Part shown: positions 25,621 through 34,222 of the stretch, piece after piece
How positions within the stretch are numbered: the stretch's first letter is position 1
Layout of the letters: each line of letters starts with the position of its first letter
Assembly (NCBI RefSeq): GCF_001403615.1
Contig: NZ_LN879454.1
Span: forward strand, 630,216-694,215
Direction of reading: 5' to 3'
Length of the DNA: 64,000 bases
Origin: Desnuesiella massiliensis
GTDB taxonomy: Bacteria > Bacillota > Clostridia > Clostridiales > Clostridiaceae
Notes under the pieces: generated by a model
The model's database searches: none
Told to the model about the DNA's origin: nothing
The model's input: the letters and a program-made list of their open reading frames with translations, nothing else
Position numbers and translations under genes: made by a program

Positions 25621-27840
25621 ATGTTTGACTTAAAGAGCTTTCGAGAAAATACTTTTAAAATGACACAGGCAGAATTTGCAAATCTTATTGGGGTCCGTCA
25701 AGATTATATTTCAAGGTTAGAGCAATCTACAGAACAAATCCCTCTTGAAGTATTGGTGAAAATAGCTAATGTTACAGGTACAACCCTTGATGAACTAATC
25801 AAATATAAACGCCCGACCCCAAAGCCTTTAGAGGTAGATGATACTTGGCGTAGTGCTGATTTCACTAAACGTACGATAGTTGATTACATAATTGATTGTG
25901 GAGCAAGTTATCGTAGCCAGTGGGGTGAGAATTATGATAAGTATATAAGCGAACTCAGAGAAAAGGTGGAAAGAGTGATTGCAAAGCCCAAAGTTGCAAT
26001 TGTTGGACATTCTGATGTAGGTAAGAGCAGATTGATAAACTCAGTTATTGGTGCAGAAAAAATGCCTACTTCATGGACGCCAACAACATCAATAACTGTT
26101 TATATTAAGCATATAAAAGATAGACCAAATTATATTGAGGAGGAGGCTTGGATTTTTAAAGCATCATTTGATGGCGTTGTTGGTTGGGATGAAAAAAAAT
26201 TAAATAATGAAGAATATTGCAGGTCTTGGAAGTTAGCTGGAGGAAGTGCTGATATTCTGAAGGATTATGGTACCCGACAAGGGGAAATGTACGGAACGAA
26301 CGAGGCTGGTTCTGCTATAATCTTTGTTGACAGTGAAATTCTGAAAAATTGTGATGTTATTGATTTACCGGGATTTGGAACAGGTGATCGTGTTGAAGAT
26401 GATACAATGACTTTAAAAGCAAAGGAATTTGCTGATGTTTTGATTTACATGTCACATGCTGGACAGTTTATGCAAGGTGGAAGCATAGAATATCTGAAAG
26501 AAGCTATTAACTCTTTGAATGTTATTGAAAATAAAAAAGAAAATGAACTCAAGCCACTTTCAAATCTGTTTGTGATTGCATCACATGCTCATACTGTCGA
26601 TGGAGGTAATCCTAAATCACTAGCCACTATACTTGATAATGGTTGTGCCAGATTGCTTCAAACAATGCCAATAGGGTTCTGGAGCAATAAAAAGGAAATA
26701 TCCGGGTACGATTATAACTACGGTATTATCAGAAGCCGCTTTTTTACATATACAACTGATATTGAACGATTGAGAGTAGAATTCGAAAAAGAAATAAAAA
26801 TTTTAGTAGAAAAACTACCACAAATAATCAATGAAAAAGCTAAGGATTTTGTAAGACAGTATATCAAAGAAACTGGCGTTAATCTGGATAACGAAATAGC
26901 TGAATATAGTAACATTATTGCTGAACGTGATAAATATGAACTTTTATTAAAAGAAATTAAAAAGAATGAACCTAAGAGAGCAAACGAAAACCAAAATCGT
27001 AGAATGGATTTGGTCTCTGATATTAAAAAAATGTCTTTCTCCTCTGTAGATAAATTTGCGGATGAATATGGTCGTGTTATATCTACGGATAAAATTGTTT
27101 CTATTATTAAAGAAAAAGGATTTAAGAAAAAAAAGGAAGATATTCAGTCATTGGTAAGCTATATTAATTCAACCTTACAAAATAAAATGCAGGATATCTT
27201 AAAAGACCACTCTGATGAATTAAAAGAAAAAATTGATAAATATCTTGCGGACTTTGAAGGTAGCATCAATAGTAATAATTTCTCTGTGGATGTTGGAGAT
27301 ATTAAGTTTTCCTTTGATGTGACGAAGGCTTTTGCTTCCGGATTAGCAGGGGCGGTTACGTTTGGTGGATTGGCATTTTGGGCGGCTTCACTCGGGAATT
27401 TAGGTGCGTATATCCTTGTAGCTAAGGGGGTAAGTTTGCTATCTGCGCTTGGTATTTCGGTTGCAGGGGGGACAGCTGGAGCGGCGGCTGCTGTATCTGC
27501 AATAGGTGGACCAATTGTGATAGGTATCGCACTGGCTATTATTGCGGCAATTTCAGTATTTGCACTATTATCTGGTGGCTGGGAAAAAAGTTTGGCTAAG
27601 AAGATTGTTAAGGAGTATGATGCAAAAAATTGCTTGATGAAATATAAAGAGAGTATTGAACAGTTTTGGACAGATACTGTAAATGCGTTTAATATAGCTG
27701 CTGATGCTTTGGATAAAGAATGGAAGGACTATATTCGTAATCTTGAAGAAATGGTGTCCTCATATAACATTCGAGACATCCAACACAAGATTAAAGCGGC
27801 GGAGGAATTTAAAAATTTTCTTGCAGGCATTCCGCTATAA
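25621..27840 (+). CDS. XRE helix-turn-helix fused to a dynamin-like GTPase
   Basis: A 739-residue fusion. Residues about 10-60 form an XRE domain (MTQAEFANLIGVRQDYISRL). The GTPase has a G1 loop GHSDVGKS (near 129), a conserved Thr region (PTTSITVYI) and G3 DLPGFG (near 247). A long helical section follows, then a strongly hydrophobic stretch (about 573-650, GAVTFGGLAFWAASLGNLGA onward) that could insert in membranes, then a helical end. Dynamin-like proteins remodel membranes, and some protect against phage lysis. The ATG at 25621 is preferred because AAGGAGG lies just before it. 25588 is an alternative. The promoter palindromes suggest it regulates itself. Confidence 0.75.
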   Translation: MFDLKSFRENTFKMTQAEFANLIGVRQDYISRLEQSTEQIPLEVLVKIANVTGTTLDELIKYKRPTPKPLEVDDTWRSADFTKRTIVDYIIDCGASYRSQWGENYDKYISELREKVERVIAKPKVAIVGHSDVGKSRLINSVIGAEKMPTSWTPTTSITVYIKHIKDRPNYIEEEAWIFKASFDGVVGWDEKKLNNEEYCRSWKLAGGSADILKDYGTRQGEMYGTNEAGSAIIFVDSEILKNCDVIDLPGFGTGDRVEDDTMTLKAKEFADVLIYMSHAGQFMQGGSIEYLKEAINSLNVIENKKENELKPLSNLFVIASHAHTVDGGNPKSLATILDNGCARLLQTMPIGFWSNKKEISGYDYNYGIIRSRFFTYTTDIERLRVEFEKEIKILVEKLPQIINEKAKDFVRQYIKETGVNLDNEIAEYSNIIAERDKYELLLKEIKKNEPKRANENQNRRMDLVSDIKKMSFSSVDKFADEYGRVISTDKIVSIIKEKGFKKKKEDIQSLVSYINSTLQNKMQDILKDHSDELKEKIDKYLADFEGSINSNNFSVDVGDIKFSFDVTKAFASGLAGAVTFGGLAFWAASLGNLGAYILVAKGVSLLSALGISVAGGTAGAAAAVSAIGGPIVIGIALAIIAAISVFALLSGGWEKSLAKKIVKEYDAKNCLMKYKESIEQFWTDTVNAFNIAADALDKEWKDYIRNLEEMVSSYNIRDIQHKIKAAEEFKNFLAGIPL

Positions 27841-27900
27841 AGAACTGGTTTGAGATGATAAATAAGTGGGATGCCTTGAATAACGAGAGGAAGGATAAAA

Positions 27901-28737
27901 ATGGAACAACTGAGATTATTTGAAGACCTTATAGCAGCCAATAATATTTGGGATGCACACACGGTAGGCAAAAACCTCTATAGCAAAGACCTTGGCAACA
28001 AAGATATTTTTAGTAAATATTTTGATTTTACATGTACTATCGCAAATTATCCAATAGAAATTAAAACAAGGAAATACTTTATCAGTGAAGCTGAAACAGC
28101 GCTCGTATTTTACTCTGAAAATGCCGAAATGAGCACTGAACAATTATTGTTCATTAAAGCCTGCAGGGACAAGCTTATAAAGACTTCGAATGCAATTATG
28201 GAATTGGAGCAGGAAATCATCTCAAAGCACAATGACAAGCTTGTTGCAGACAATAATGAATTACTTACAGAATTGGTAGATTATAAAAACAAGCTGTTAT
28301 CAGCAAAGAAACAAGAGGATTTTGACGCTCTTCTTATTAAGATAAATGAGAAGGAAAATACTCTTGTAAAGGACGCTCTCACTAATGAACAAAAGGCTTT
28401 ATATGACACGTTAACAAAGGAATACTCTGTCATAATAAGCGATAAGATGATGGAACTTAATTTGCTAAGTAATACAGAATATAATAGAACGGCAGTAAAA
28501 GATTTTAAGCATGTATTTGATGAATTCAGAGAAAACGAAGCTAAATACAAAAATAGCCAATCTCAGCTTTTTACACTTGTATCAAAGCGATTATTCTCAT
28601 ATGATCCTGCAAAACTGTTTAACGAAACGCTAATTTATTACAACCATGTCTATTCGTTTGTATTTAGCAAGTTGGATGATGAGGGTAAATTCAGACTAAC
28701 ACAAATTTCTATCGATACAGAAAAAATAAAGAGATGA
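27901..28737 (+). CDS. Helical coiled-coil protein, partner of the dynamin-like gene
   Basis: This 278-residue protein is not recognised. It is almost entirely helical, with likely coiled coil at about 95-160 (MELEQEIISKHNDKL, LVDYKNKLLSAKKQEDF). No membrane segment or catalytic motif is seen. It lies 60 bases after the dynamin-like gene and 15 bases before the HNH-like gene, with a good GAGAGGAAGG ribosome site. Position suggests an adaptor in one multi-protein unit. Confidence 0.6.
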   Translation: MEQLRLFEDLIAANNIWDAHTVGKNLYSKDLGNKDIFSKYFDFTCTIANYPIEIKTRKYFISEAETALVFYSENAEMSTEQLLFIKACRDKLIKTSNAIMELEQEIISKHNDKLVADNNELLTELVDYKNKLLSAKKQEDFDALLIKINEKENTLVKDALTNEQKALYDTLTKEYSVIISDKMMELNLLSNTEYNRTAVKDFKHVFDEFRENEAKYKNSQSQLFTLVSKRLFSYDPAKLFNETLIYYNHVYSFVFSKLDDEGKFRLTQISIDTEKIKR

Positions 28738-28752
28738 AGGTGAGGTATTGTT

Positions 28753-29922
28753 ATGCAGTCTAAGAAAATGAGCCTGACCTTCAGCCAAATAACCTATAGC
28801 TCGTCAAATTTAACAAATCTTAGTGGCATTAATCCGGGAATGTTCACAGTTGGAATTCAATCAGTTAACACTTTTGGAACAATGTCAACAACAAATGAAT
28901 TCAATACTCAGTTTAATGATATTTTTACCAATCTGAATGATATTAGGCGAGATTATCAGCAACGTGTAAATGAAATGATTGCAAGTGGCTCTGGTACTAA
29001 TGATATTCTTCGGAATAAAGGTGTGGAATTGGCATGGAAATATGAGCATGCTGAATTACAAATGGGTGGAAAGGGTACAACTGATTGGTCATCATCACAA
29101 AAGCAAGAAATATTTGATTCGGGTAAAGTAAAAGGTGCTGAAGGGCATCACATCAATAATGTGGCTGATAACCCTTCGCAACAAGCAAATCCAGACAATA
29201 TTAAGTTTGCTAAAGACCGGGCTGAGCATTTGGAGATGCATGATGGAGATTTCAGAAATCAAACAAGTGGTGATTTGATTGACAGAAATGAACGCTTAGA
29301 AAAAGCCAATCATACTAGGGTGTTCAAAAATGAACTTACAGGAATCGGCGCTGCTGCCGCAATTGGCTTAGGTATTGGGTTTACCTTGGGTTTTATTGTT
29401 ACATTAGCACAATCTGGTGTTTCTTCTGAAAGTATAAGACATGCTACAATCGTTGGAGGTAAAACAGGTGTTGAGAGTGCAGCATTGGGTGTAGTAACTC
29501 ATCTTGTAACAAGAGGAATAGGTGAAATATCAACAAATGCTTTGCAGGGCATTGTTGGAAATTTAGGCATGACTGTTACGGAGAATATTGCAAAAATGTG
29601 TAATATGGCAGTAATGGGAGGTATGACAATTATTATTTTTTCTGTCTACCAATTTATTAAGCTTAAACTTAAAGGATACAGTACCAAAGAGTGCTTGCTG
29701 AGAGTTGGGAAATCTGCAGCGTTTTCCACTACAGTTTTACTGATAGCGCTTATTGCACAAGGTTTATGGGGTGGATATGCTGGTGTAGTGGTTTCAATAA
29801 GCATTGGTGTAATCGTATTGGTATATAAGATTTCCGAAAGTAAATATAGAAATTTGATTTCTGAACAAGTACACATATATACCATACAAAAATGCGAACC
29901 TGTGTTTTACGGAGGTGTGTAA
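28753..29922 (+). CDS. HNH/GHH-like nuclease fused to a multi-helix membrane domain
   Basis: A 389-residue protein. After a low-complexity N-terminus, residues about 127-175 read GAEGHHINNV, NPDNIKFA, EHLEMHDGDFRNQTSG, which resembles the His-rich treble-clef pattern of HNH/EndoVII (GHH) toxin nucleases. From about residue 195 the protein is glycine-rich and strongly hydrophobic with roughly six membrane segments, ending in a short cytoplasmic tail. Having the nuclease-like part before the membrane part is unusual. A SUKH-like gene follows directly, as immunity genes follow such nucleases. The nuclease call rests on motif pattern only. Confidence 0.6.
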   Translation: MQSKKMSLTFSQITYSSSNLTNLSGINPGMFTVGIQSVNTFGTMSTTNEFNTQFNDIFTNLNDIRRDYQQRVNEMIASGSGTNDILRNKGVELAWKYEHAELQMGGKGTTDWSSSQKQEIFDSGKVKGAEGHHINNVADNPSQQANPDNIKFAKDRAEHLEMHDGDFRNQTSGDLIDRNERLEKANHTRVFKNELTGIGAAAAIGLGIGFTLGFIVTLAQSGVSSESIRHATIVGGKTGVESAALGVVTHLVTRGIGEISTNALQGIVGNLGMTVTENIAKMCNMAVMGGMTIIIFSVYQFIKLKLKGYSTKECLLRVGKSAAFSTTVLLIALIAQGLWGGYAGVVVSISIGVIVLVYKISESKYRNLISEQVHIYTIQKCEPVFYGGV

Positions 29923-29923
29923 T

Positions 29924-30304
29924 TTGGATTATACAGAATTTATTAATGCTATTATAATGCAAGATGCAAGGAATACTTTTGAGAGATCTGGAGATATCAA
30001 TTTAGAAATACCAAGAGAGCTTGTTCCATTTTACTCACAGTATGTTCCAGTTGATGTGGAAATTGTCTTAAATGATCTGACTTCAGTTAAACTTTATCCT
30101 ACAAATAGATTAAAGTCTTTGCAAAATGAATATAACCTCGGTGATAAATATTTTGTTTTTGCAACCCGGGAAAGCGATCCAATTGCAATAATGGATGGCA
30201 AGATCGTAACCTGTGTTCATGGAAGCAAACTTCCTAAAATTGAGGTAATTGCTTCAAATTTTGATGCATACATACATGAATTGCTTAATGGTATGAAAAA
30301 ATGA
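29924..30304 (+). CDS. SUKH (SMI1/KNR4)-like probable immunity protein
   Basis: A 126-residue protein starting with TTG at 29924, one base after the previous stop and 8 bases after GGAGGT. The pattern IPRELVPFYSQYVPVDVEI, then VKLYPTNRLKSL, DKYFVFATRESDPIAIM, and a C-terminal IASNFDAYIHELL fits the SMI1/KNR4 (SUKH) fold. SUKH proteins often neutralise nuclease toxins of the HNH family by binding them. The adjacent HNH-like gene supports this reading, though it is inferred. Confidence 0.6.
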   Translation: MDYTEFINAIIMQDARNTFERSGDINLEIPRELVPFYSQYVPVDVEIVLNDLTSVKLYPTNRLKSLQNEYNLGDKYFVFATRESDPIAIMDGKIVTCVHGSKLPKIEVIASNFDAYIHELLNGMKK

Positions 30305-30305
30305 A

Positions 30306-30327
30306 TTTCTTAGTGTTTTCTAAGAAA
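30306..30327. other. Short hairpin after the dynamin cluster
   Basis: TTTCTTAG (30306-30313) pairs with CTAAGAAA (30320-30327). There is no clear T run after it, so it is a weak terminator or processing site at the end of the dynamin/HNH unit. Confidence 0.35.
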
Positions 30328-30473
30328 TGGATTTAATTTCAATAGGAACTACGTTTCTGAACTTTTATTGATCGAATTATAATTTTCAAAATGCAGTCAA
30401 TTAGGGGTATTAAAAAAGAGGAGTCAAAAGAAAACAAATTATGATAGTAGTGAAAGAGAAGGGGGTTACCAGC

Positions 30474-30866
30474 ATGCCGGCAAACAAGAGAGATAAAGCT
30501 TCAGATGTTTTTAACAGCACAGATTATGCATTTTGTAGTAAAGTAAGCTTCTCTGAGGCATTTCCGCAGATTAAAAATATCAGAGTTGAAGTTGAAGAGG
30601 ATGGGGAAGGAGTATATGAACTCAGTAAAAAACAGGTTTATTCCAAAGAAAATATGGGTGAATTTATTAATTGCAGTAATTCACGATGCTATAATGGCGG
30701 TTTTAACATTGGTTCTATTATACGAAATATGGTTGAAAGCAAACGTACTGAATTTGAAACCGATAGAAGGTGCCAAGGTTATGAAGGCTCTCCAAAAGGA
30801 AAGAAAAGGTATGGTCCCTGCTTTAATAGTTTTCACATTAAGGTTCAAATTACTTACAATGAGTAA
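30474..30866 (+). CDS. Unknown cysteine-containing protein
   Basis: This 130-residue protein starts at ATG 30474 after GAAGGGGGTT. It is not recognised. Cysteines are spaced as NCSNSRCYNGG and later RRCQGYE and GPCFNSF, which could bind a metal. The C-terminus is a beta strand (SFHIKVQITYNE). It is a single gene between the dynamin cluster and a SEC-C protein. Confidence 0.55.
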   Translation: MPANKRDKASDVFNSTDYAFCSKVSFSEAFPQIKNIRVEVEEDGEGVYELSKKQVYSKENMGEFINCSNSRCYNGGFNIGSIIRNMVESKRTEFETDRRCQGYEGSPKGKKRYGPCFNSFHIKVQITYNE

Positions 30867-30914
30867 AAGGAGCCATGGAATTATAACTTATGGGGAAATG
30901 GAGGGCTGTTATTA

Positions 30915-31490
30915 ATGAAAACAACTACTCCAGTGATAATATCAAAACAAATAAGAGACCTGTGTGAAAAACTTGATCCTGAGTATAAGCCCTTTTACAT
31001 AGAAGTGAAACCGGATAAAAACGCTATACCTCATGAGTGCTTTGAAAATGTGAATTTAAGGGTTCAAAAACAGGGAGGCTCTATTCAACATGGGTGGGTT
31101 ATCTGGGAGTGGCCTACGATATATATTGAGGCTGAATTTCATGCAATTTGGGTAAGCCCTTCCGGGGAATTCGTTGATATTACACCGAATGACTATGGAG
31201 TTAATAAAATATTGTTTTTACCTGATAGAGATAAGACTTTTACTGGTCAAAGAGTTGATAATGTGCGCATATCTCTAAGGAATGATCCGAATATAATTGA
31301 ATTTCTAAAAACTGCTGAACAAGTATTTTCAGCAGTAGAAAAAAATGATATCAAAGCTTTAAGAACCTTGCTCTCAAGGAAAAAGGAATTGTTGGGCTAT
31401 TTAAATGGCCTGAATAGTAAATTTGGACGAAATGACCCCTGCTTTTGCGGAAGTGGATTGAAATATAAAAAATGCTGTGGGGCTTTATGA
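30915..31490 (+). CDS. SEC-C motif protein
   Basis: This 191-residue protein ends in a SEC-C zinc motif, GRNDPCFCGSGLKYKKCCG (about residues 171-189), as in the SecA C-terminus and many stress or mobile-element proteins. The N-terminal 150 residues are a mixed alpha/beta domain that I do not recognise (GWVIWEWPTIYIEAEFHAIW). The motif usually binds zinc and mediates protein or nucleic acid contacts. The function of this protein is unknown. Confidence 0.7.
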   Translation: MKTTTPVIISKQIRDLCEKLDPEYKPFYIEVKPDKNAIPHECFENVNLRVQKQGGSIQHGWVIWEWPTIYIEAEFHAIWVSPSGEFVDITPNDYGVNKILFLPDRDKTFTGQRVDNVRISLRNDPNIIEFLKTAEQVFSAVEKNDIKALRTLLSRKKELLGYLNGLNSKFGRNDPCFCGSGLKYKKCCGAL

Positions 31491-31572
31491 TATTATTTTC
31501 TATTATTAAGATATTCAATGGGTTTTAGGATTTTTACCTATGAACATGACAAGTGAAAGGAACATTTAGTTG

Positions 31573-32415
31573 ATGATTGAATTAGATCAGGTTGATACTT
31601 GGCCTGTACAAATATTAGAGATTTTAGAAAATAGAGCTTATTATATTAAAGATGAGAAGGAACGTGAAGAACAATCCTTATGTGATGGCTCATACATATT
31701 GAACCCGGTTTATTGTCGTGTATATGATGAAAGTGTTGAAGATCTAAAGAATATACTCATTAAGCATAAAATTCGAGGATATCACTGTACTAAAATTATA
31801 AATTGGAATGGCATTCAGAGAAAAGGCCTAACTGTTTTAAGGCCACAGAAATTTCAGAGCACTCTTATTGATGAATTCAAAAGTATTGGAATTGATAGAG
31901 TTATACTTGAAAAGATAAAAGACAGCTTTGCCACATTTGAAAAAAATAGGTCCTTTGTTGGGAGGGAAGGGCTACTCTGGTTCGTCCTAACTAAAGAATT
32001 GATAGAATATAAAGGATGTGAAGAATTCTTTGAATTTTTTGGCGGAGAGGTAACAAGAAGAGCTGCATGGCCTGTAAAGGATATTGTTTATCCAATACTA
32101 CAAAAAATAGGTATTCCAACTGTCATTGAATGCAGCTTGAATATATCGGATTCAATGGATTTTCAGGTTATCAATATATGCAAGGAAATGATTAATTATG
32201 GAATGCAAAAATTTGTTTTTAAAAATGCTTACAGTCTTAAATGTGAAATGTGTGTAAAACATGATGTTATTCCAGATGACATTATTAAAATGAATATTCT
32301 TGTGCGGCAGAGCCGCCGGTCCGGTGTGGCGAGAGCCACCATTCCGGTCAGAAAAACCAAGCAGCGTTTATGCCGCGAAAGTCTCTTGACAATGAGAAGG
32401 CATGTTAGGCTATAA
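31573..32415 (+). pseudogene. Unknown gene with C-terminus replaced by an inserted-sequence relic
   Basis: The frame runs 280 residues, but only about the first 243 look native. From near position 32303 the coding continues into GC-rich DNA of an IS relic, adding an Arg-rich tail (RQSRRSGVARATIPV...) unlike the rest. The native part contains RGYHCTKI followed by GIQRKGLTVL, reminiscent of the start of ADP-ribosyltransferase-like folds, but this is only a hint. ATG 31573 or TTG 31570 may start it. The product is probably truncated. Confidence 0.5.
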
Positions 32416-32640
32416 CGCCGGGCATTACCCATTCTCCAAAGCCCTGCTTCTTTGTTCAGTATGGGTGGTGCCCTTGATGCCTGAAAACATGCCGATGGAG
32501 GCTCATTGTCAAGAGAACCGTGGAATAAATGCGGGATACTAGCTCCCTAATGTCGGAATACTGGCTCTCATCCACCGGAAGGGTGGCTCTGAAAGTCCGG
32601 ACAGGTGGCTCAAACAGAGCCGGAATACTCATTTAAAATA
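32302..32640. mobile_element. GC-rich insertion-sequence relic, possibly an IS21-type end
   Basis: Base composition changes sharply at about 32302 and returns to AT-rich after about 32630. The right part holds spaced copies of GGAATACTGGCTCT-, GGTGGCTCT- and GGTGGCTC-type words, like the multiple repeats at IS21-family ends. No transposase is present. The left part holds a nested hairpin (separate entry). The family assignment is from memory of such ends and is uncertain. Confidence 0.45.
32382..32516. repeat. Nested inverted repeat inside the IS relic
   Basis: Three nested arms are present. TCTCTTGACAATGAG (32382-32396) pairs perfectly with 32502-32516, and GGCATGTT (32399-32406) pairs with AACATGCC (32486-32493). 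GGGCATTACCCAT pairs with ATGGGTGGTGCCC near the centre with two mismatches. The whole would fold into one long hairpin of about 135 bases. Confidence 0.7.
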
Positions 32641-32691
32641 TGGAAAAAGGACATTTCATGAAAAAATTATCTAAGCCGGAGGTATTATTAT

Positions 32692-33102
32692 ATGCTGATG
32701 AAAAAGATTGAGAACTTGCAGGCAAAAGTTTTGGCAAATAACTTCAAAGTGAGTGAAAATGTTCATTTGTGGGGTGGAGCAGATGTTGTCATTACTGATG
32801 CTATGACAAAAGACCTTGAATTATGGCAGGGAAATCCGCCTATTGTTATTGGGGCTGGGAAGGTTGAGTTTGCAGGGAGACAGGTGGTATGCACAAAGCT
32901 TGCCAAAGAATTAAGCTATATTTTTTATGAGCTTAAAGATATTTTTCAAGAGTACATTGATTACAATAATAAATATGAATTTTATGGAAGGCTTGCTTCT
33001 GCAGCTCGCATGGCGGATATCAATCAAGATGAAAAAAATGTGCTAATAGAAACAATCAATGAAGCCAAAAGAATAGCGGAAGAAATCATAAATATTGCAT
33101 AG
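32692..33102 (+). CDS. Unknown protein, 136 residues
   Basis: Starts at ATG 32692 after GGAGGT; the ATG at 32698 is an alternative. It is not recognised. The middle is beta-rich (VVITDAMTKDLELWQ, PIVIGAGKVEFAGRQVV) and the end helical. It lies between the IS relic and the immA gene, which faces it. No partner is evident. Confidence 0.55.
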   Translation: MLMKKIENLQAKVLANNFKVSENVHLWGGADVVITDAMTKDLELWQGNPPIVIGAGKVEFAGRQVVCTKLAKELSYIFYELKDIFQEYIDYNNKYEFYGRLASAARMADINQDEKNVLIETINEAKRIAEEIINIA

Positions 33103-33147
33103 TATATCAAACAACTGTAATAAAACTATTGTTCTAAAATATACAAT

Positions 33148-33188
33148 AAAATAAAACAGAGCTTTTCGATGAAGAAAATGCTCTGTTT
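33148..33188. terminator. Bidirectional terminator between converging genes
   Basis: AAACAGAGC (33154-33162) and TTTTC (33163-33167) pair with GAAAA (33174-33178) and GCTCTGTTT (33180-33188). T-rich runs on both strands fit use by the rightward unknown gene and the leftward immA. Confidence 0.7.
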
Positions 33189-33699
33189 ATTTCTTTAAAA
33201 AATCGGATTTCGGATCATAAACTGTTCTAAATTGGTATCCCCGGGCATTCATAGAAGCCATTTTTAGGGCGATTAAATTTATGTCGGTATAAAGTATCCG
33301 TGCGATTTGTTCAATATCGTAACCTTCATGTGCATAAGAAAAAATAGCATCATCCGGTAGAAGAATCTCAGATGCGAATAGATTAGCTTCATATTCAGGA
33401 CGGCTTTTCATATCGTATAGCACAAATTCTTGTAAGCATACCCTCCTGGCCAAATCCCTATGTAATAAGTCGTGCCCTAATTCATGAGCACAGACCAACT
33501 TTTTTATGTAGTCATCAAGTTTTTCATTGATGACTGCAAAACGGTTCCGTTTAAGATATTTGTACATTCCTTTGAGATGCCCTAAATCAGCATAAAAAAC
33601 TTCAACTCCAATAGCTTTACATAGTTCAAAAGGATCTCTCGTATCATAACGCTTGATTAACCCGGAAGCAACCGATTGAATATAGTCTTTGTTCGGCAT
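33187..33699 (-). CDS. ImmA/IrrE-type zinc metallopeptidase
   Basis: A 170-residue M78-family peptidase with the zinc motif HELGHDLLH (about residues 71-79) and a downstream acidic ligand region (EYEANLFASEILLP). In ICEBs1-like elements ImmA cleaves the repressor ImmR after DNA damage and so induces excision. Here the XRE repressor-like gene lies just upstream on the same strand, making the usual repressor-protease pair. It has its own promoter with the shared box (33726-33759), in addition to any read-through from the XRE gene. Confidence 0.88.
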   Translation of the reverse strand: MPNKDYIQSVASGLIKRYDTRDPFELCKAIGVEVFYADLGHLKGMYKYLKRNRFAVINEKLDDYIKKLVCAHELGHDLLHRDLARRVCLQEFVLYDMKSRPEYEANLFASEILLPDDAIFSYAHEGYDIEQIARILYTDINLIALKMASMNARGYQFRTVYDPKSDFLKK

Positions 33700-33725
33700 A
33701 CGTGATTCACCCCCTTAGTATCCCC

Positions 33726-33759
33726 ATTATACCAAATAATGTGTACTATAAAACGGACA
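33726..33759 (-). promoter_or_regulatory. Fourth copy of the shared promoter box, before immA
   Basis: On the minus strand, TGTCCGTTTTATAGTACA (33759-33742) precedes TATAAT (33731-33726) by 10 bases, the same spacing as the three plus-strand copies. The immA ATG lies 27 bases past the -10, after GGGGGTGA. Confidence 0.65.
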
Positions 33760-33764
33760 GTAAC

Positions 33765-34181
33765 CTATTCATCAGACTCTTTTCGGTACTTCTTAGGGGT
33801 ATATTTCTTATTATTGTCCTTGGCTCTCCAGTACATCTCAGTGATAGCTCTAAAAACTTTGTCTTTATCTTCTTCATTCAATTCCCCACCGGCAAAAAGG
33901 CCCCCTATCTCATCAACTAATTTTTGAGCATCTTTTTTGCCACGAGTGCCGTATTTTTCAGATGCTTCCTGAATAAAATTATCTTCTTCTTTCATCAGTT
34001 CTTCTATTGTGGTATTCAATGCCTTGCAGAGCTTATTCAAAATCGCTACGTCTTTGGGGTATCTTTGGTTGCTCTCATAATTTTGAATAGATCGTAAGGA
34101 AAGCCCTGCTTTATTTGCTAATTCTTGTTGACTCATTCCTGCCGAAGTTCTCAGTTCTTTAATTTTATCACCAAACAACAT
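33765..34181 (-). CDS. XRE-family repressor, ImmR-like
   Basis: A 138-residue protein with an N-terminal Cro/C1 domain (KIKELRTSAGMSQQELANKA, SLRSIQNYESNQRYP) and an acidic helical C-terminus. Its gene is followed on the same strand by the ImmA-like peptidase, and it is divergent from the 34371 gene across a region with repeated operator-like words. It is therefore the likely master repressor of the element's right-hand genes, released by ImmA cleavage. The role is inferred from ICEBs1-type systems. Confidence 0.8.
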   Translation of the reverse strand: MLFGDKIKELRTSAGMSQQELANKAGLSLRSIQNYESNQRYPKDVAILNKLCKALNTTIEELMKEEDNFIQEASEKYGTRGKKDAQKLVDEIGGLFAGGELNEEDKDKVFRAITEMYWRAKDNNKKYTPKKYRKESDE

Positions 34182-34222
34182 GATATTGGCTCCTTCCTAA
34201 GCAATGCGTTTTTATATGCTCA

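Noticed and set aside
30586..30915. Open frame of 109 codons
   Set aside because: It overlaps the better-supported gene at 30474-30866 in another frame and has no ribosome site.
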